64,000 nt of DNA from Steinernema hermaphroditum (lineage: Eukaryota; Nematoda; Chromadorea; Rhabditida; Steinernematidae): NCBI GenBank assembly GCA_030435675.1, contig CM059624.1:11556769-11620768 (forward strand), written 5' to 3'. This document shows positions 34,401 through 47,100 of the stretch, piece by piece. Under the pieces are notes generated by a model. The model saw only the letters and a program-made list of their open reading frames with translations, was not told the DNA's origin and did not search any database. Positions within the stretch are counted from its first letter, which is position 1; each line of letters opens with the position of its first letter. Position numbers and translations under genes: made by a program.

Positions 34401-37400
34401 TGGAGTAACTTAATACATTCGGCCGCGGAGTACCGAAAACTGGTGGCACCGAATGGTGGTGGCCGAGAGGGGGTACAAGTGGGGGCGAGGGAACGCGAGA
34501 TTTATGAAAGACCTCCGCCAGCAACCTCCACGTTCGCGCGCAACGTTCCGTTTCTGTCATTAACCTTAAAAAGGGTCGTAAAATTGGCTGACGTTGGGCA
34601 GAGCAGCACGGGCGAAACGTCACTTTACGGGCGCTCAACTTGAAAAGCTTTTTGCCTAATTGCCGATCGCTTCGCCCGAGTAAATCATCGTGACATGGGG
34701 AAAATACGGCCAGGTACTTTTTTTCGGAGGCAGGTGGGGTTTTTATGGGGAGCACTTGGATAACAGGATGCTGTAAAACTCATTTTACATGTCAGCGTCG
34801 CCATTCGAGCTAATAACACACATGCATCATTCCAGTTGTTATGGAGAATCTCTACAAGCCTGCAAAGGATTCGTTAAAACGCCGATTTGTCTATCGCTGC
34901 AGAGGAATATGTACGTCGGAGGCGACGTAAGAGATACGTCTATTTCTGGCTTCAGAGAGAGATGGACTTTGCTTGCAGAACAAAATATTTTTATTTATTT
35001 GATGTAGAAATGTGCAAAGAGGTTCATTTTAAGTTCACCTCAACTAAAGTTCGATTTTACGTAGGGAGTCAAAAAAACAGGAAAATAGCGGGCAAACAGA
35101 TGGGAATCAAATTTTAACTCTTAAATCTATCTACAAAAAGCCCACTTTTCTTTGGCAAATGGAGTTGAGGCAAAGCAGGAGAGTTTTCCTATCTTCTAGT
35201 ATCTCCAAGCCAATTAAAGAGTGGCTCGAACCACCTTATTTTTGGAACTGATTACGGTAAACTATCTTTTCAGTCATTGTGGTCCTTTTTCTTGCTTCTC
35301 CCTTGCTTGAAATTGCTTCTACTTTCCCTATGGTGATATTCTCTTATTGGAGCCTATCAGTTAGTATTTCAATTTTTAAGTAACGCCTTTAGATTCCCTC
35401 CTCTTCATAAGTCTCAAAAGCTCCAAATATAGCATCTGTATGCGTCAAATCCGTTGAAATCTCCCGAAAAACTTACCAAAAGCCGGCGCCCTCGGGCCTT
35501 TTCAGTCCGTGCACCTTGCCGAGTCCACATCGTCCGCTCGGCCGTCATCTGAGCAATTGTAACTCTCTTCTTCCGTAGTTAGTTGCCGTCGACGATCGAC
35601 TCGTTCGCCTCTTCTCCTCTCGCCTCTTCTGCAGCAGCTACTGCAGCTACTCGAGTCGACGGCCTCCTCCCCGTCGATTCGGTCGCGTTTTCCTTCCCTT
35701 GTTCTCTGCCCTCTCGTGGCGCGCGGCGGCAGACACGACGCGGCGTCAATGGCTGTGGGCGAAATAGCGCTAGAAGGGCGGAGTCGCAGACGCGCGATGA
35801 CGACGTCGACGTCGTCGGGTTGGCACGCGGCCAAGCGATCGAAAAACTCTTTTGCACCTTCCGCGCTCTCGATCCACCCGAAGCAGAAGAGGAGGAGTAG
35901 GGGTAATCCGGGCGGCGACAATTTCGCACCCCCCGTGTGCAGGATGCCAATTAATTAGGCGCAGCGCTGTGTGGTGCACGCCTAAATAAGGCGGGGAGGC
36001 GGAAGACACCGATAATAAATGTAATTATCGAGTGTGTCCGCGCGAAACAGCGCTTGATGCTCATCCATCATCGGCGTGTCTCCCGTCGCCGTCGCTGCCC
36101 GGAGTACTATATCAGAAGGGGAACGGGAAAGTGCGTCACCGAGGCCGTTTGGCAGAGTGCCACGATAAGGAGCGGAGAACAGACGGAAAATACAAAAACG
36201 CCGCACATGATGAATGTGTGCTGAATTCGGAGGAGGTGCAGGCGCCGGTCGATCTGAAACGATGAAAGGAGAATTAGGGGAAAACGAAATGGAATTAGGG
36301 AAAATGGGCTCTGATGTTTGGTTATTACACATGGGCGCCGTTGCAGCTGCCTACGGTAGTTTAACGAGTTTGTTTGCGCTTATAATTTTTGGCTCTTTTG
36401 CACGGAGTTCGTTTGGAGGCGAGTGGGTCGTGGGGGCACGAGAAAGCGCCTTTTGAGGAGGCAGATGGTAGCCTCGACGGCGCGGTGGTCGATTTACGGC
36501 CTTCAGAAACATCGTGCCAAGTAGCGTGATTTTTGGACAGTCCAAAAGAGTCGTAAACAGGGGCCGATCAACGCGTTGTTTTCGATCGCGTGACGATAAA
36601 CTAAAAATATTACAAACGGAAGCCACTGATCGGAACGGCCTCAGCAAGCGGTAATTAACGCCTGACGAAAGGTCCTTTTTGTGTTTTTCTTTCCAAAACT
36701 GCCCTCTCTGCTGCTTCTATGCTGCCATCAACTGCAGCACACCGCGATGGCGGAAAGAGCGAACGGAGAAGAGAGAAAAGAGAGGAGAAAAAAGTGAAAA
36801 AGTAGCGTGAAAATCGATGTTTGAAACCGGCGCCTCTTCGTTTTTCTCCCTTCGGCTGGACGGAGACGACTGATAAACACGAAAACGACAGTTGGGGGAG
36901 AAGGGCGCATTCTGAACCACTTGGGATCAGGTGGATAGGCGAAAAAGGGCGACTTCGGAGGACACTATTTGAGGGGACCGAAGTGGATGCTTGTTATCCT
37001 TGTGTTTACAGACCCAAAGTAACGTGCAAATTCTTGTGAAAAGGGCAACGAGAAAATGGTCCCAAGCCCAGATCCACAGATAGGAATTTTGTGATTATTC
37101 GCCTTCCTGTGTCTTGGGAAGACTGTTTGATTATGGTGGGAATTTGTCCTAAAATGTATTTGCTAATTGCGTGCGTCTGAGAACTTTATAAGTGCCTGGG
37201 AGAGTGTCAGTAATGTGACCGTTTGTGGACATGGAGAGCCATGTGAATCGTGAATCTCAATGATTGTTTTTTGAACGTTTTATCTCGATTTGGACACTCA
37301 AGTGGTTTTATGCAAAAACGTTCATGTGACTCTAGATTCCTAACATTCCTCTGACGATAAGCTCGCTAGATTTGCTGCTAAAGTTGCTTGATATGGCTTC

Positions 37401-40340
37401 GCTCCAAATAACAATAAGTAATTTGATTTTAATTTTAATTTATATGAAATACAACAGATTTTTAGTTCTACATCTTAGCCCTCTAGAAATATAGTCTTTT
37501 CAATAGATCTAGACGATAAACACCATATTCATCAAGCAACTTACAGTTCGGACGCGTTCTCTCCGATCCACCCACGACCGGACTGCAGCCAGCGAACCAA
37601 AGACCACGAGAGCAGCACCATGCTTGGGAATGCCATCTAGCCAAATATTTGGCAGGACATATACACATTCGGTCCAGAGCGAACCGATTGAGTGTGCGTG
37701 AGCGAGTGCGCTCTTTCGCTTCGCCATAGGGGGCCGCAATCGGCGTCGTCACGCATCAGCGAGTTCGTTCGACTTCGTCGCCATCGTCAGCGTCCACGGC
37801 CCACGTAATCTCCTTTGCGCACGCCGAAACGATATCCGAGCCCGGCAGGCTGGAGCTGTAGCGCCTCGTTTCGTGTGAAATGAAACTCCCATGATTCGTC
37901 GATCGGGCGCCGTTCGACTCAAAGGCGCCATTGTCGCGCGAAGGCGCCGAATCCTTTTTGATTAAAACGGAGCGCACGCATGAATTATGATTATTGTCCT
38001 GGGCCACACAGAGGCCCGAATCCGTCGCGAATGTTTATGAATATTTGCCGAACGAATTGAAATTTATTTGTCGGAAGGAATCGTCGCGTGAGGACGAATC
38101 TCATAAACATGATTCGTTTATATTAGCGAAAGATTACTGAGCACGCAAGGGACATTTGTTTGGCCAAGTCCTAAATCTTCGGCAGGAAGAAATAAATTCG
38201 ACGCGGTGGAAATCGAACGGAAAGTTGAAAACAAAAGTGCACCCGGAGACCGAAATTGGATCCGCCGTTAAGACTTGCTATTCTGAGTGGGAGAGGGCTT
38301 TGCGCTGCCAAAGTGATGTTAATGGAATTTTGAAGAAACGCTGAGCTGTGAAGGATTAGGGAGAGCAGATGGGCGCGAGGGCACGGCCGCAGGCTCAAAG
38401 CACAGTCCACGGATAATCGTCTTTCCAACGATGGTCGACTACAATCCGTGTAAGCAACGCAGAATCCGCATGTCCTGAGATACTTATGGCTTATTACTTA
38501 GATATCAATGAACGCTAGCTGGTTGAAAGGATAAAGAGGTCGCTTGGATCATAGATCCAGCTCCTTTTTTAACCTTCGTAAACTTGGAATTTCGAAGCTC
38601 GATTTGTGTCTTACTATTGTGTCCTATTAGGAAAGTTATGTTTGCAAACTGAGCTGCTCAAGTACTATCGAACTATTCCGCTAGGGTCATGGAATAAAGC
38701 ACACTTTCGAGAATTTCTAATGGCATCCTGAATTTCAGAAAAGACGGACGAGAAAAACAGAAAGTGCGGATAGAAGTTGCCTTGGATTCCACCTGTTTGT
38801 CATACATCCATTGTCTTTTCGGCTCTCTTCTCAAAGGACATACCAGAGAACACATCTTAGAGAACACTCGACCATCGAAGGCTATAGTTAGACTCTGCAA
38901 ACTTGTCGTCATTGCTTTCTGGGTATCGTGGGCTGTTGCAAGTCGACGGTGCGTTAATTGGCCCCTCGAGGATGGCAGTTCCAGGCAACGGGAATTGCAG
39001 CTTAATTAAAGGTGTCATCGGCGCCAGGTCCCTCGGGCCTGATTCTGCGCTTTGCAGCTGCCTAATAATCTGTGTTACCTAGGCGAGCCGATTGCAGATT
39101 AACTTCTGTGGGTGTAGGGTCCAAAACAAGTTTTGCTGGCAGCCTGGGACTCGTACTATATTATATTATTTTCAGTGCCAAAAAGGGATACAGTTTAAAC
39201 TTCATCTCTTGCATTCTTCCTTCGCCTTCCTTTGTATCTCAATGATTGTGTTTTCATAATCCTGGAGGGTTTTAACCGACTTCCTATCATGACGATCATA
39301 AATCTTTTTCCGCCCGATGTTTACATTCTGGAAGTACTCACCTGGCCTGGCTTTCTTATCTTATTTGCCGCTCCGGCCAACTACTGTGACGTTTCCTTAT
39401 TTGCCTTCCACATCGCTTCTTTCGTTGAGTCACGTCTGAAATCAGCAAGATGATTAGAACTGGCTATCCCCGACCAATGCATTCATCCAGGCGCGTCAGT
39501 CACGTCGGCATCACGCAAACGACACTTGATCAAAATAATTGTTTCCTGCACTTTCGGCGAGGGATCGCGGCGCTGATACGGCGGCGTCTAATTGGGGTGC
39601 GCCGCCGACGGTCCAGGTGCAGCTGGAGCGGTCGGGCGGAGAAGTAGGGGGGGGGGGCGCCGGAGAGGAGATGACTAACTGAGCGCCAGATGGCTTCGAG
39701 CACTTGTTAATCGCGCGGAAAGCGAGCCATATGGACGATTGCGGCGATGTTGCGGTTTCGCCGACATGTAACAGATCTTGTTTTGATGCAGGGTGAGGGT
39801 AAACAGGGTTGACAGATAGATCCGGGAGATGGGCACAGGGGGCTACGGTAGCCTGGGAGATAAAGGGCACAAAAACAATGGAACGACCAGGAACTCGGGC
39901 CATTTAGAGGCTCGTCACGAGCGCTCACTCGTCGAGCGTTAAATGACTAAATCCACTTAGAACGAAGTCAGAAATTTGATATTCTTTATCGAGCAATCGC
40001 GATGTCTTTTATTGCGTACCGTCAGAGTAAACAAACACCTCTTACAGCGACATCCTGTTAAATAAAGTCCGATTACACTGGAGGGCTTTTACACAAGGCG
40101 GCCGGGAAAACAAGGCGTCTTCGATTGGGCCGTGGAGTGGGGGCACGTGGTGCGTGCTCCTGCACTTTTCTCTCCGCACAAATGTGACCTTCTTGACAGC
40201 TGAGCTCATGTGTATACAAGAAAAGAGGACAAGAGCTTGAATTTGACGATTTTCTTGTGTACGTTTATGAATTGGAGTTTTGTCAGAAAAGGCTGTGTTG
40301 TTTATTGTTTTGTGTTGGTTGCGATAGGTCCGTTCGCTCT
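31481..40340. other. Gene-poor stretch with CpG-rich islands
   Basis: No confident gene. CpG-rich islands of 200-600 bp (about 32.0-32.3, 32.6-33.4, 34.0-34.4, 35.5-36.1, 37.5-38.0 and 39.5-39.9 kb) sit in AT-rich DNA with TAATTA-type motifs. Short coding-like pieces occur, such as the minus frame 37,756-38,007, but none has a complete set of splice sites. There is a CAG/GCA run near 34,270 and an 11-G run near 39,647. Confidence 0.45.
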
Positions 40341-40344
40341 TTCA

Positions 40345-40475
40345 GAAATGAGTTAATTGAGCGGTCGTTCGTGGCCGTCGTTGTTGGCGCAATGATCTCC
40401 CAGACTTCCAGAAGGCGCCATAGTCCCAGCACCTCGCTAAGAAGCCGTAACCACTGCCCGACCCATGGTTTGTGT
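40345..40475 (-). repeat. Dispersed repeat family R1, inverted fragment
   Basis: Read on the minus strand it gives 'cggcttcttagcgagg', 'gggactatggcgccttctgg', 'aacgaccgctcaatt' and 'aactcatttctgaaagagcg', in the family order. Confidence 0.6.
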
Positions 40476-43194
40476 TTAATCAACAAGACTTATTAAGGCT
40501 AGGCATCCTGGGTGCAGGATAGGTAGCAAGAAAATAGCCAAAATGCTCGTTCATCAATCTCACAACAATATAAAAATGAGTAGTTAAAAATAAAAAAGAC
40601 ACAATCTTAATCGAATTGCCCTCTATGGCGGTTCCTGTGGCTTCACCGGAATCAGCTGCTCGCTTCTCCGATACCCGCGTAATGGGACCACCGTCATCGA
40701 CTCTGCTGTATGTTAGTGTATTAAGCAGTGAAAAACAGTAATGAAAAAGAAAAGATCTCACATTCTTTAGCACAAACAGTTTCAAAAATCGCATAAAGCC
40801 TAGAAGCTCTGAAACACAAAAAAGCTATTTCCGTTCAAAGATTATGCGCTTTTCTACAGCGAACCAAGAAGGCAAGAAAAGAAAGCACTTACACATAGAG
40901 CGCTCTTCTTGGGTGTCCCTTCTTGCTGCTCATCATTCAGTTCCGTTAATCTGCACGGCGATCGGCGGCCACAGAAGTCGATCCTCTCCCACTCGCTCCA
41001 AATCGGGCACCGCCACTCACTACCGACGGCATCAGCTCCGCTGGGTCGCCAAAAGCGACTCCTCCCCTCGGGGAGGGCGTGTCGGTGACACGTGAAGAGA
41101 CAAATTGCCCACGGCGCCCGTAAAATGGCATTACTGTATCGACGAGGGAATTACAAATAGCCGCCGAAATAGCGCGCTTAGATTACCGGATTTGACGGCG
41201 ATGTTTTGATTGTCGCCGCGACGTCAAATGGAGTCAGTCGAGCGGAGAGTTATGAGGCATTTCGAGCACGCGTGGACTCTATTTGGGGAAAATGGACTGA
41301 TTTACGGCGGAAGGAAAGGTTGGAACCGCCAGCCTAATGCATGTCTATCTTGGGGAGCGATCGCTACAGGAGCCTTTGTTCGTGGACGTAGAGAAGTGCA
41401 AGGGATCAGCCAAAGAGAAAAGCCAAAGACTGCGGGAATTACTCGAAGATTACCTCTCCGGACAGGCAAGCGTATCAGCGCCAAATCCACCGTACCCACC
41501 GGAGTCCTTTTCAGCGGAGCATTCAGAAGTCGTCAACAGCCCTCTTTCGTAACACCTTCGGCGCTCCCCTAATCGGAGAGGAACAAAAACAGTCGCTCGC
41601 CTAGCAACGAGAGAATTTTAGACGAAGCCTCCAGAGGGACCCCTGACTCAACGGGCTACTTCTCGCCACACCTCTGCGCTATTCTTCTCACTCGCCCAAT
41701 TCTGTTTTCACAACAGATTTGCCGCCGGTGAGACAGAAGGGAGCGCGATATGATGTACAAACAGAGCGCCGCGGGAGAGGACGAAGCGCACGCTGATGAA
41801 TGGCATCGGGTACCGTAGCCGAGGATCGGCTGCGGAAAGGTGGCATTTCGCAAGGCGTTTTTATGGAGACGGGACGGGATTTCGAAAACCTTGCGAAAGA
41901 GGCGCTGAAAGATGGAGGAGACCTTTGGATCGGAAGGTGAGTCAGCGGATGTGAGATTCAGCTGCCGAGCAAGGCCATAACAGAACATTATCATTCAAAA
42001 CACATAAACCGGAGAAGAATTTCTGGCTCTTGGCTGAATGCGGCACCAGCTACTAATGTGGCGTCGGCACAAAGAGCTGACTTTCTCCCTCATTTATGAA
42101 AAGAAATGATACAACGAAACAGAGGCATAAAACGTTTCACGGTCACCGTCACTAACATCAAGAATACACCGTTTACGTGAAATAATTCGACGTCAACGTC
42201 GAACTATCATTATTTCCAAATGGAAATGTTACGTTTCAAAATTTGGAGAATGTAATACTTATCGTGGACGATAACAGCAAGATGGAATCGTCCTAGCAGC
42301 ATTGCTTTTCAAAGTCGTGACTCAGGATACAAAATCTCGTAGCAAAATATATTACATTTCAGAAACAGTCTTTTTTATTTACTCTCTTGATAGGATAGGA
42401 ACATATTTGCTACAATAACGACAAGAAGAAAATGGAAGTAAATGGCTATGATGAGGCCATTTTATGAAGGGTTCCTCTTCTTTTAGGATTATATTCATAT
42501 GCTGTGAAAGTTCTTAACTATCTTTGCCTGCTATCCCATAAAGACCACAAACAGAAGTGAAAAAAAGAACGAAGAGGGTTTTAAAAGAAGAAAAGGCGCA
42601 TCGATAAAAACAATGAAAACAAATGTGATACCTATATCTATTGACTTGCACGGTTCCTCTTCCCGAATCAACGGCATTACACCATGTCTTCTTATAAGCA
42701 CAAATAGGTACAGTATCATACCGTAACCGGACTGGCTTCGGCGCAGGGCACGCTGGCAAAGCAGTTTAGTGAAGAGTTGAATCTGATGGCGTCAAAATAG
42801 ACGTAGACTGCCAAATTTAAGCCAAATTTGTGCTAGAGAAAAACAAGATCGAGGTCGAAACAAGTGTTCTGAAAGCTGATCACCTAAAATTAACCAATAT
42901 CGGAATATAAAAATGAACATGAAAATCATTCAGTTCTCTCTTTCTGCTTTGATCATAAACGCCATAACAAAGAAACAGAAAGCTCTTTGGAATGTTACAT
43001 AGGGTTGAGACACTGAACGTGTCTTAAATGAAAAATGGGCTCTAAATTCACAGTGTTTAGCGGTAATTCTAAATATGGGTAGGTTGCTGGGTTCAGTGAA
43101 CCCACCGCATTCCTCTCGAAGTTGGAGACCTATTCTGACGAGTGATTCTGCCAGGGTTCTCTGAAAGGCAATATTAAACGCGTGGTGGAAAAGG
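40476..43194. other. Gene-poor stretch
   Basis: No confident gene. Coding-like islands are present at 40.9-41.1 and 41.3-41.95 kb (see findings). A small R1 fragment ('ctggcttcggcgcagggcac') lies at about 42,732-42,791. Confidence 0.4.
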
Positions 43195-44122
43195 GTAGTT
43201 TAGTTTCAAGTTTCAAGTTTATTTTGTGAAATCTACATTGATACAATGTGTCACACCCCATTATTTGCCCACTCTTGATGCGATTCTTCTCGGGCGCGCT
43301 GCTGCCATCTTGCTGTGCCGAGCTTCTTCGCGAAGTCATCACGCCATCTTGTTCGTGGTCTTCCGAGTGGTCTCGTCACTGGCGGACGCCATTCTTCCAA
43401 TTGGCGCGACCATTTTCCGGAAGCTTCGTTGGCGAGCTTCCAAGCGTAGTTCCATTTGCGCTTCTTCGCGGCTTCCACGACGTCGGTGAACTTCGTAACT
43501 CCTCGCAACCAGTCGTTGCTCTTCTTGTCGAGGAGTCTCACACCGACAACCCTGCGTTCCATCCGTCGCTGGCCGGCTGCTAACTTCCGCTGCGCTGTCT
43601 GTGTTAGCGCCCATGTCTCGCAGCCATACAGCATCGCCGGGAGGATGCACTGGTCGTGCAGGCGTCGTTTCCATCGCATCTGCACCGTCTTCGACGTAAG
43701 GAACTCTTGGTATCTTCGGAATACGCTCCATCCGCAACGAATTCGACGGCCGACTTCTTTCGCGTGGTTTCTCGCTATTCGCACTTCTTGCCCGAGGTAA
43801 ACGAACGCTTCTACTTGTTCTATTTCTTCTCCATTTAGGCGGATCGTCGTTTCATCTGTGGCTAGGATCTTCGTCTTCGCCTTGTTCATCTTCAGCCCGC
43901 TTCTGAGTGACACTTCGTTCAATTCTTCGATCATCTTTTGGAGTTCTTCTTCTGTCTTCGCTATCAGAACAACATCGTCAGCGAATCGGAGGTTTGTTAG
44001 CTGTCTGCCGTTGACGCTTAATCCGTAGTCTTCCCATTCCAGTTCTCGGAATATTTCTTCGAGCACCGCTGTGAATAACTTCGGACTTATGCAGTCGCCT
44101 TGGCGCACACCTCGAAAAGGGT
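43195..44122 (-). mobile_element. 5'-truncated RTE-like non-LTR retrotransposon
   Basis: Seen: the minus-strand frame ends at the stop at 43251-43253 and opens with FRGVRQGDCISPKLFTAVLE (reverse transcriptase motif 3-4 region). It continues with NLRFADDVVLI (catalytic FADD box), GLKMNKAKTK, VEAFVYLGQ and YGCETW (thumb region), and a C-terminal GRPRTRWRDD, which is typical of RTE-type elements. The endonuclease and the first half of the RT are absent; the coding match stops abruptly near 44,122, where AT-rich host-like DNA begins, as expected from incomplete reverse transcription. The 3' end carries a short repeated motif (CTTGAAA units at 43,203-43,220), as seen in RTE tails. The remaining frame has no stops, so the insertion may be fairly recent. 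Confidence 0.85.
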
Positions 44123-47100
44123 AATTATTACAAATAAAAATAAAAGTCAAAATAAATAATGGGTGAAAATAGAACGAAAATTATTGAGCAACCCGTTCTA
44201 TGTAGATCATTGGACTATTATTGTAGATCATTATAATCAGCAATTGTTTTAGAGCACGAGTTTTAGAGCGCTTTTGTGTTGTTCAATTCAATGAAAAAAC
44301 AAAAGGGGATAATTGCATGCAAAAATGAAAAATGTCACCACTAGTCGTTTCGCCTGCAATCCATCAGAAAAGTTATTAAACTATTATTAATTGTAGTTAT
44401 TCTAGTCCACAAATACTGTCACTCGTAAAAACACACATGACAAAGAGGAGCACTTTTATACAAGGAGATGATTGTTTGGAGATGAACGCCACATTTATCA
44501 GAAGGATAACGTCGTGTCTTGTATAATAACTAATATTTTTTACGCAAAAAATGAGTGAAAAATGCGCATTGAATGAAGCTAAAAATCGTTTGGTTCCTTC
44601 ATGTTCACTATAAGATTCACTTTGGTGATGTCTATCGAAGAATCCTAAGAAGGCAGGATTGCAAGAAATCACAATTCACTCACTTTTGTGATGTCTCCCA
44701 TAGAGAGTGTATTAAAGAGCAAAGGAAAGGGTATTTCAAAGATTGCACAAAGAGCAACAACAGCAATTCTCAGAATGAAAACATCGCTTAACTGTAATAA
44801 CCCTATGACGCCATAACAATATTCTAAACGTTTGTTTTCCCTAAAATTTGAAAGCATAGAACTCAAATATCAGATTTTCAAGTGCTTATCCCTTTCTCAG
44901 ATTGTATAAACAATCAAAATTCTAACTTCGGTGAAGAAGGTTCTTGAGAAATCAGCCACAGAGGCGGCCACAGATCAAGCTCGGCTAATTGCTGAAGCAG
45001 CCTCGGCCTCTTGTCCGCCACCCAGAAAAGCAAAAGAACGCCGTCTTCGACAATTCGTTTATCTCACGCCCGGATACACAAAAAATTAACGAACAAAGTG
45101 CAAACGGAGAAGCGCCGGCGGAAGCGCCAAGCGGGAGCGCGTGCGTCTTCGGCGCTCATTAGCATTCGGCCGCCGATTGGAGGAGCGTTTCCTGAAATCG
45201 AGCCGCAGAAGACCAATCATCGGGAACTGGTTGTGCGGACGTAGCAGAGCACAAAAGTAGTTGGCCAACAGAAGCGCCGGCGTCGCCGAAAACATCGGCG
45301 GACAATGGGTAAACACACACTTACGGGAAGAGGCGTAAACAACTCCTCTCAAAATGGAAAATATCATTTATCGCGATGTGAATTAATGTAAAATCGATAG
45401 TTTGCAGTGTTTCACGCTTGAAGAGGACTTAGGGGACGGTCGGGGAGTGGAGGAACATGTAGGAAGTGCTGGAGGAGAGGGGACGTGAATACACAAAGAT
45501 CGTCGGGAGCTGGTCGGTCGGAAATGCGCCGGAAACGATGAGCTAAAGATATTTCCATGTTTTCTGTGCACGGTTTCGGAAACTTGACAAAAATACGGAT
45601 TTACATGGGCTTTAGGCCAAACTCTGAGCTATGACTTATAATATTTTTGAGCGGCGAAATGGAATTCTATAGCTAGCATGCAAAAAGCTTTGAAATTATT
45701 ACTTTTTAAGCCACTTACTAATGTCGACGACTTCATTTCATGAATCAGAGGCGCCAATGAAAAAAGAAACCCATACGGACATAGAAAGGAAACCCAATCG
45801 AGCATCGTCCTGTCTTTTCCGATCCACCTGGTCGCAAAGACCCCTAAACGAATTTCCAGAAGGACCACCCAAATTCTGCTTGATCTTCTAAGCCGCCAAG
45901 ACTGCAGAGAAGCAGAGAAAATGGTGCTGTACTCATATGATCATCAAAATCTCAAAGTAAAAGTTTACATGTGCTTTAAGACGAATTCTAAGCCATGACT
46001 TTTTGGTGGACGATCAATGGCCGACGCGACCGATCAGCATACAAATGAAAGACCCCAATCAAGGAATCTGATCGAAAAAACTAAAATTCGACAAGATGTG
46101 ATGACAACATGAAGTTGTGAATGTACTATGACAATTTTGGGAAATAAACTACACTATAAAACACGCAAAATTACATAGATGTAGTCCAAATATCACTGAC
46201 AATTTTGTCAGCCATTTACTAAACATGGGACACGAACCCCCAATGGACTCCTGCAGGCCCAAAACAAATTAAAAAACCCATTATCTCGAACATCAATTGT
46301 ACAGGGTGATAAGAAAGTTCTATGAAATTAAAAATGGGGGTTTTATGCGATTTAGAGAAAGTATTTAAATCGGGAAACAAACGACACTATAAAACACGCA
46401 AAATTACAGAGATGTAGCCCAAATATCACTCCAAGTGGTCGCCTTTAGGGTCGCTACTGGGCTGAGCACCCTTATTGAAAATTTGGCCGACGCACACAGA
46501 GGTTTACAAAGACGGGAGGTTCCCAAAAACCCATTTTTTCATTGGGGTCTTCAACTGATGTAGTAAATACAAAAAGCTGTAGCATTAATGTTACCGAAAA
46601 CATAATTACCGCCGTCAAAAATGCCTCAATGTGATACTTAAAAACGTTAAAAAGCATATTATATTTTCCTAATAGAAACGCGATATTCGGCTGGCAGAAA
46701 CATCAATACGTTCATATTTTGCACGTGCTCAAAAAACTTGACGACATAGTCATCATCAGCACAGAAGTTCAGCTACTTCGCACGTTATGACTCATTTCAG
46801 AAATTACACTTTAAACAGGAAAAGGGATTTTATTCGAAAAAAACGACGTTCCCCAAACACAGTAATAAACATGTAACTTCGCCAAGTGACTCTCCCTCAC
46901 TACGTTCTCTAAATCGTCATGTTTACAGAAAGGAACCGCCTCCGCGGCAGCCAGCATCCTTTCTCTGTTTCGCCGACAGAATTTATGGCAACTTTACGGC
47001 ATAATTATATTGTTGTAACCGGCGCGCGACGCTACTGTAATTACGCCGCGCGCCTCTTTGTCGTCTCACTCAAGCGCGACGTGAATTTCGGTCGCCGCCG

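Noticed and set aside
39260..39460. Possible minus exon between a GATTTCAG acceptor near 39,438 and a GTGAGT donor near 39,340
   Set aside because: All three frames contain stops, so it is not coding; at most a non-coding exon, with no support.
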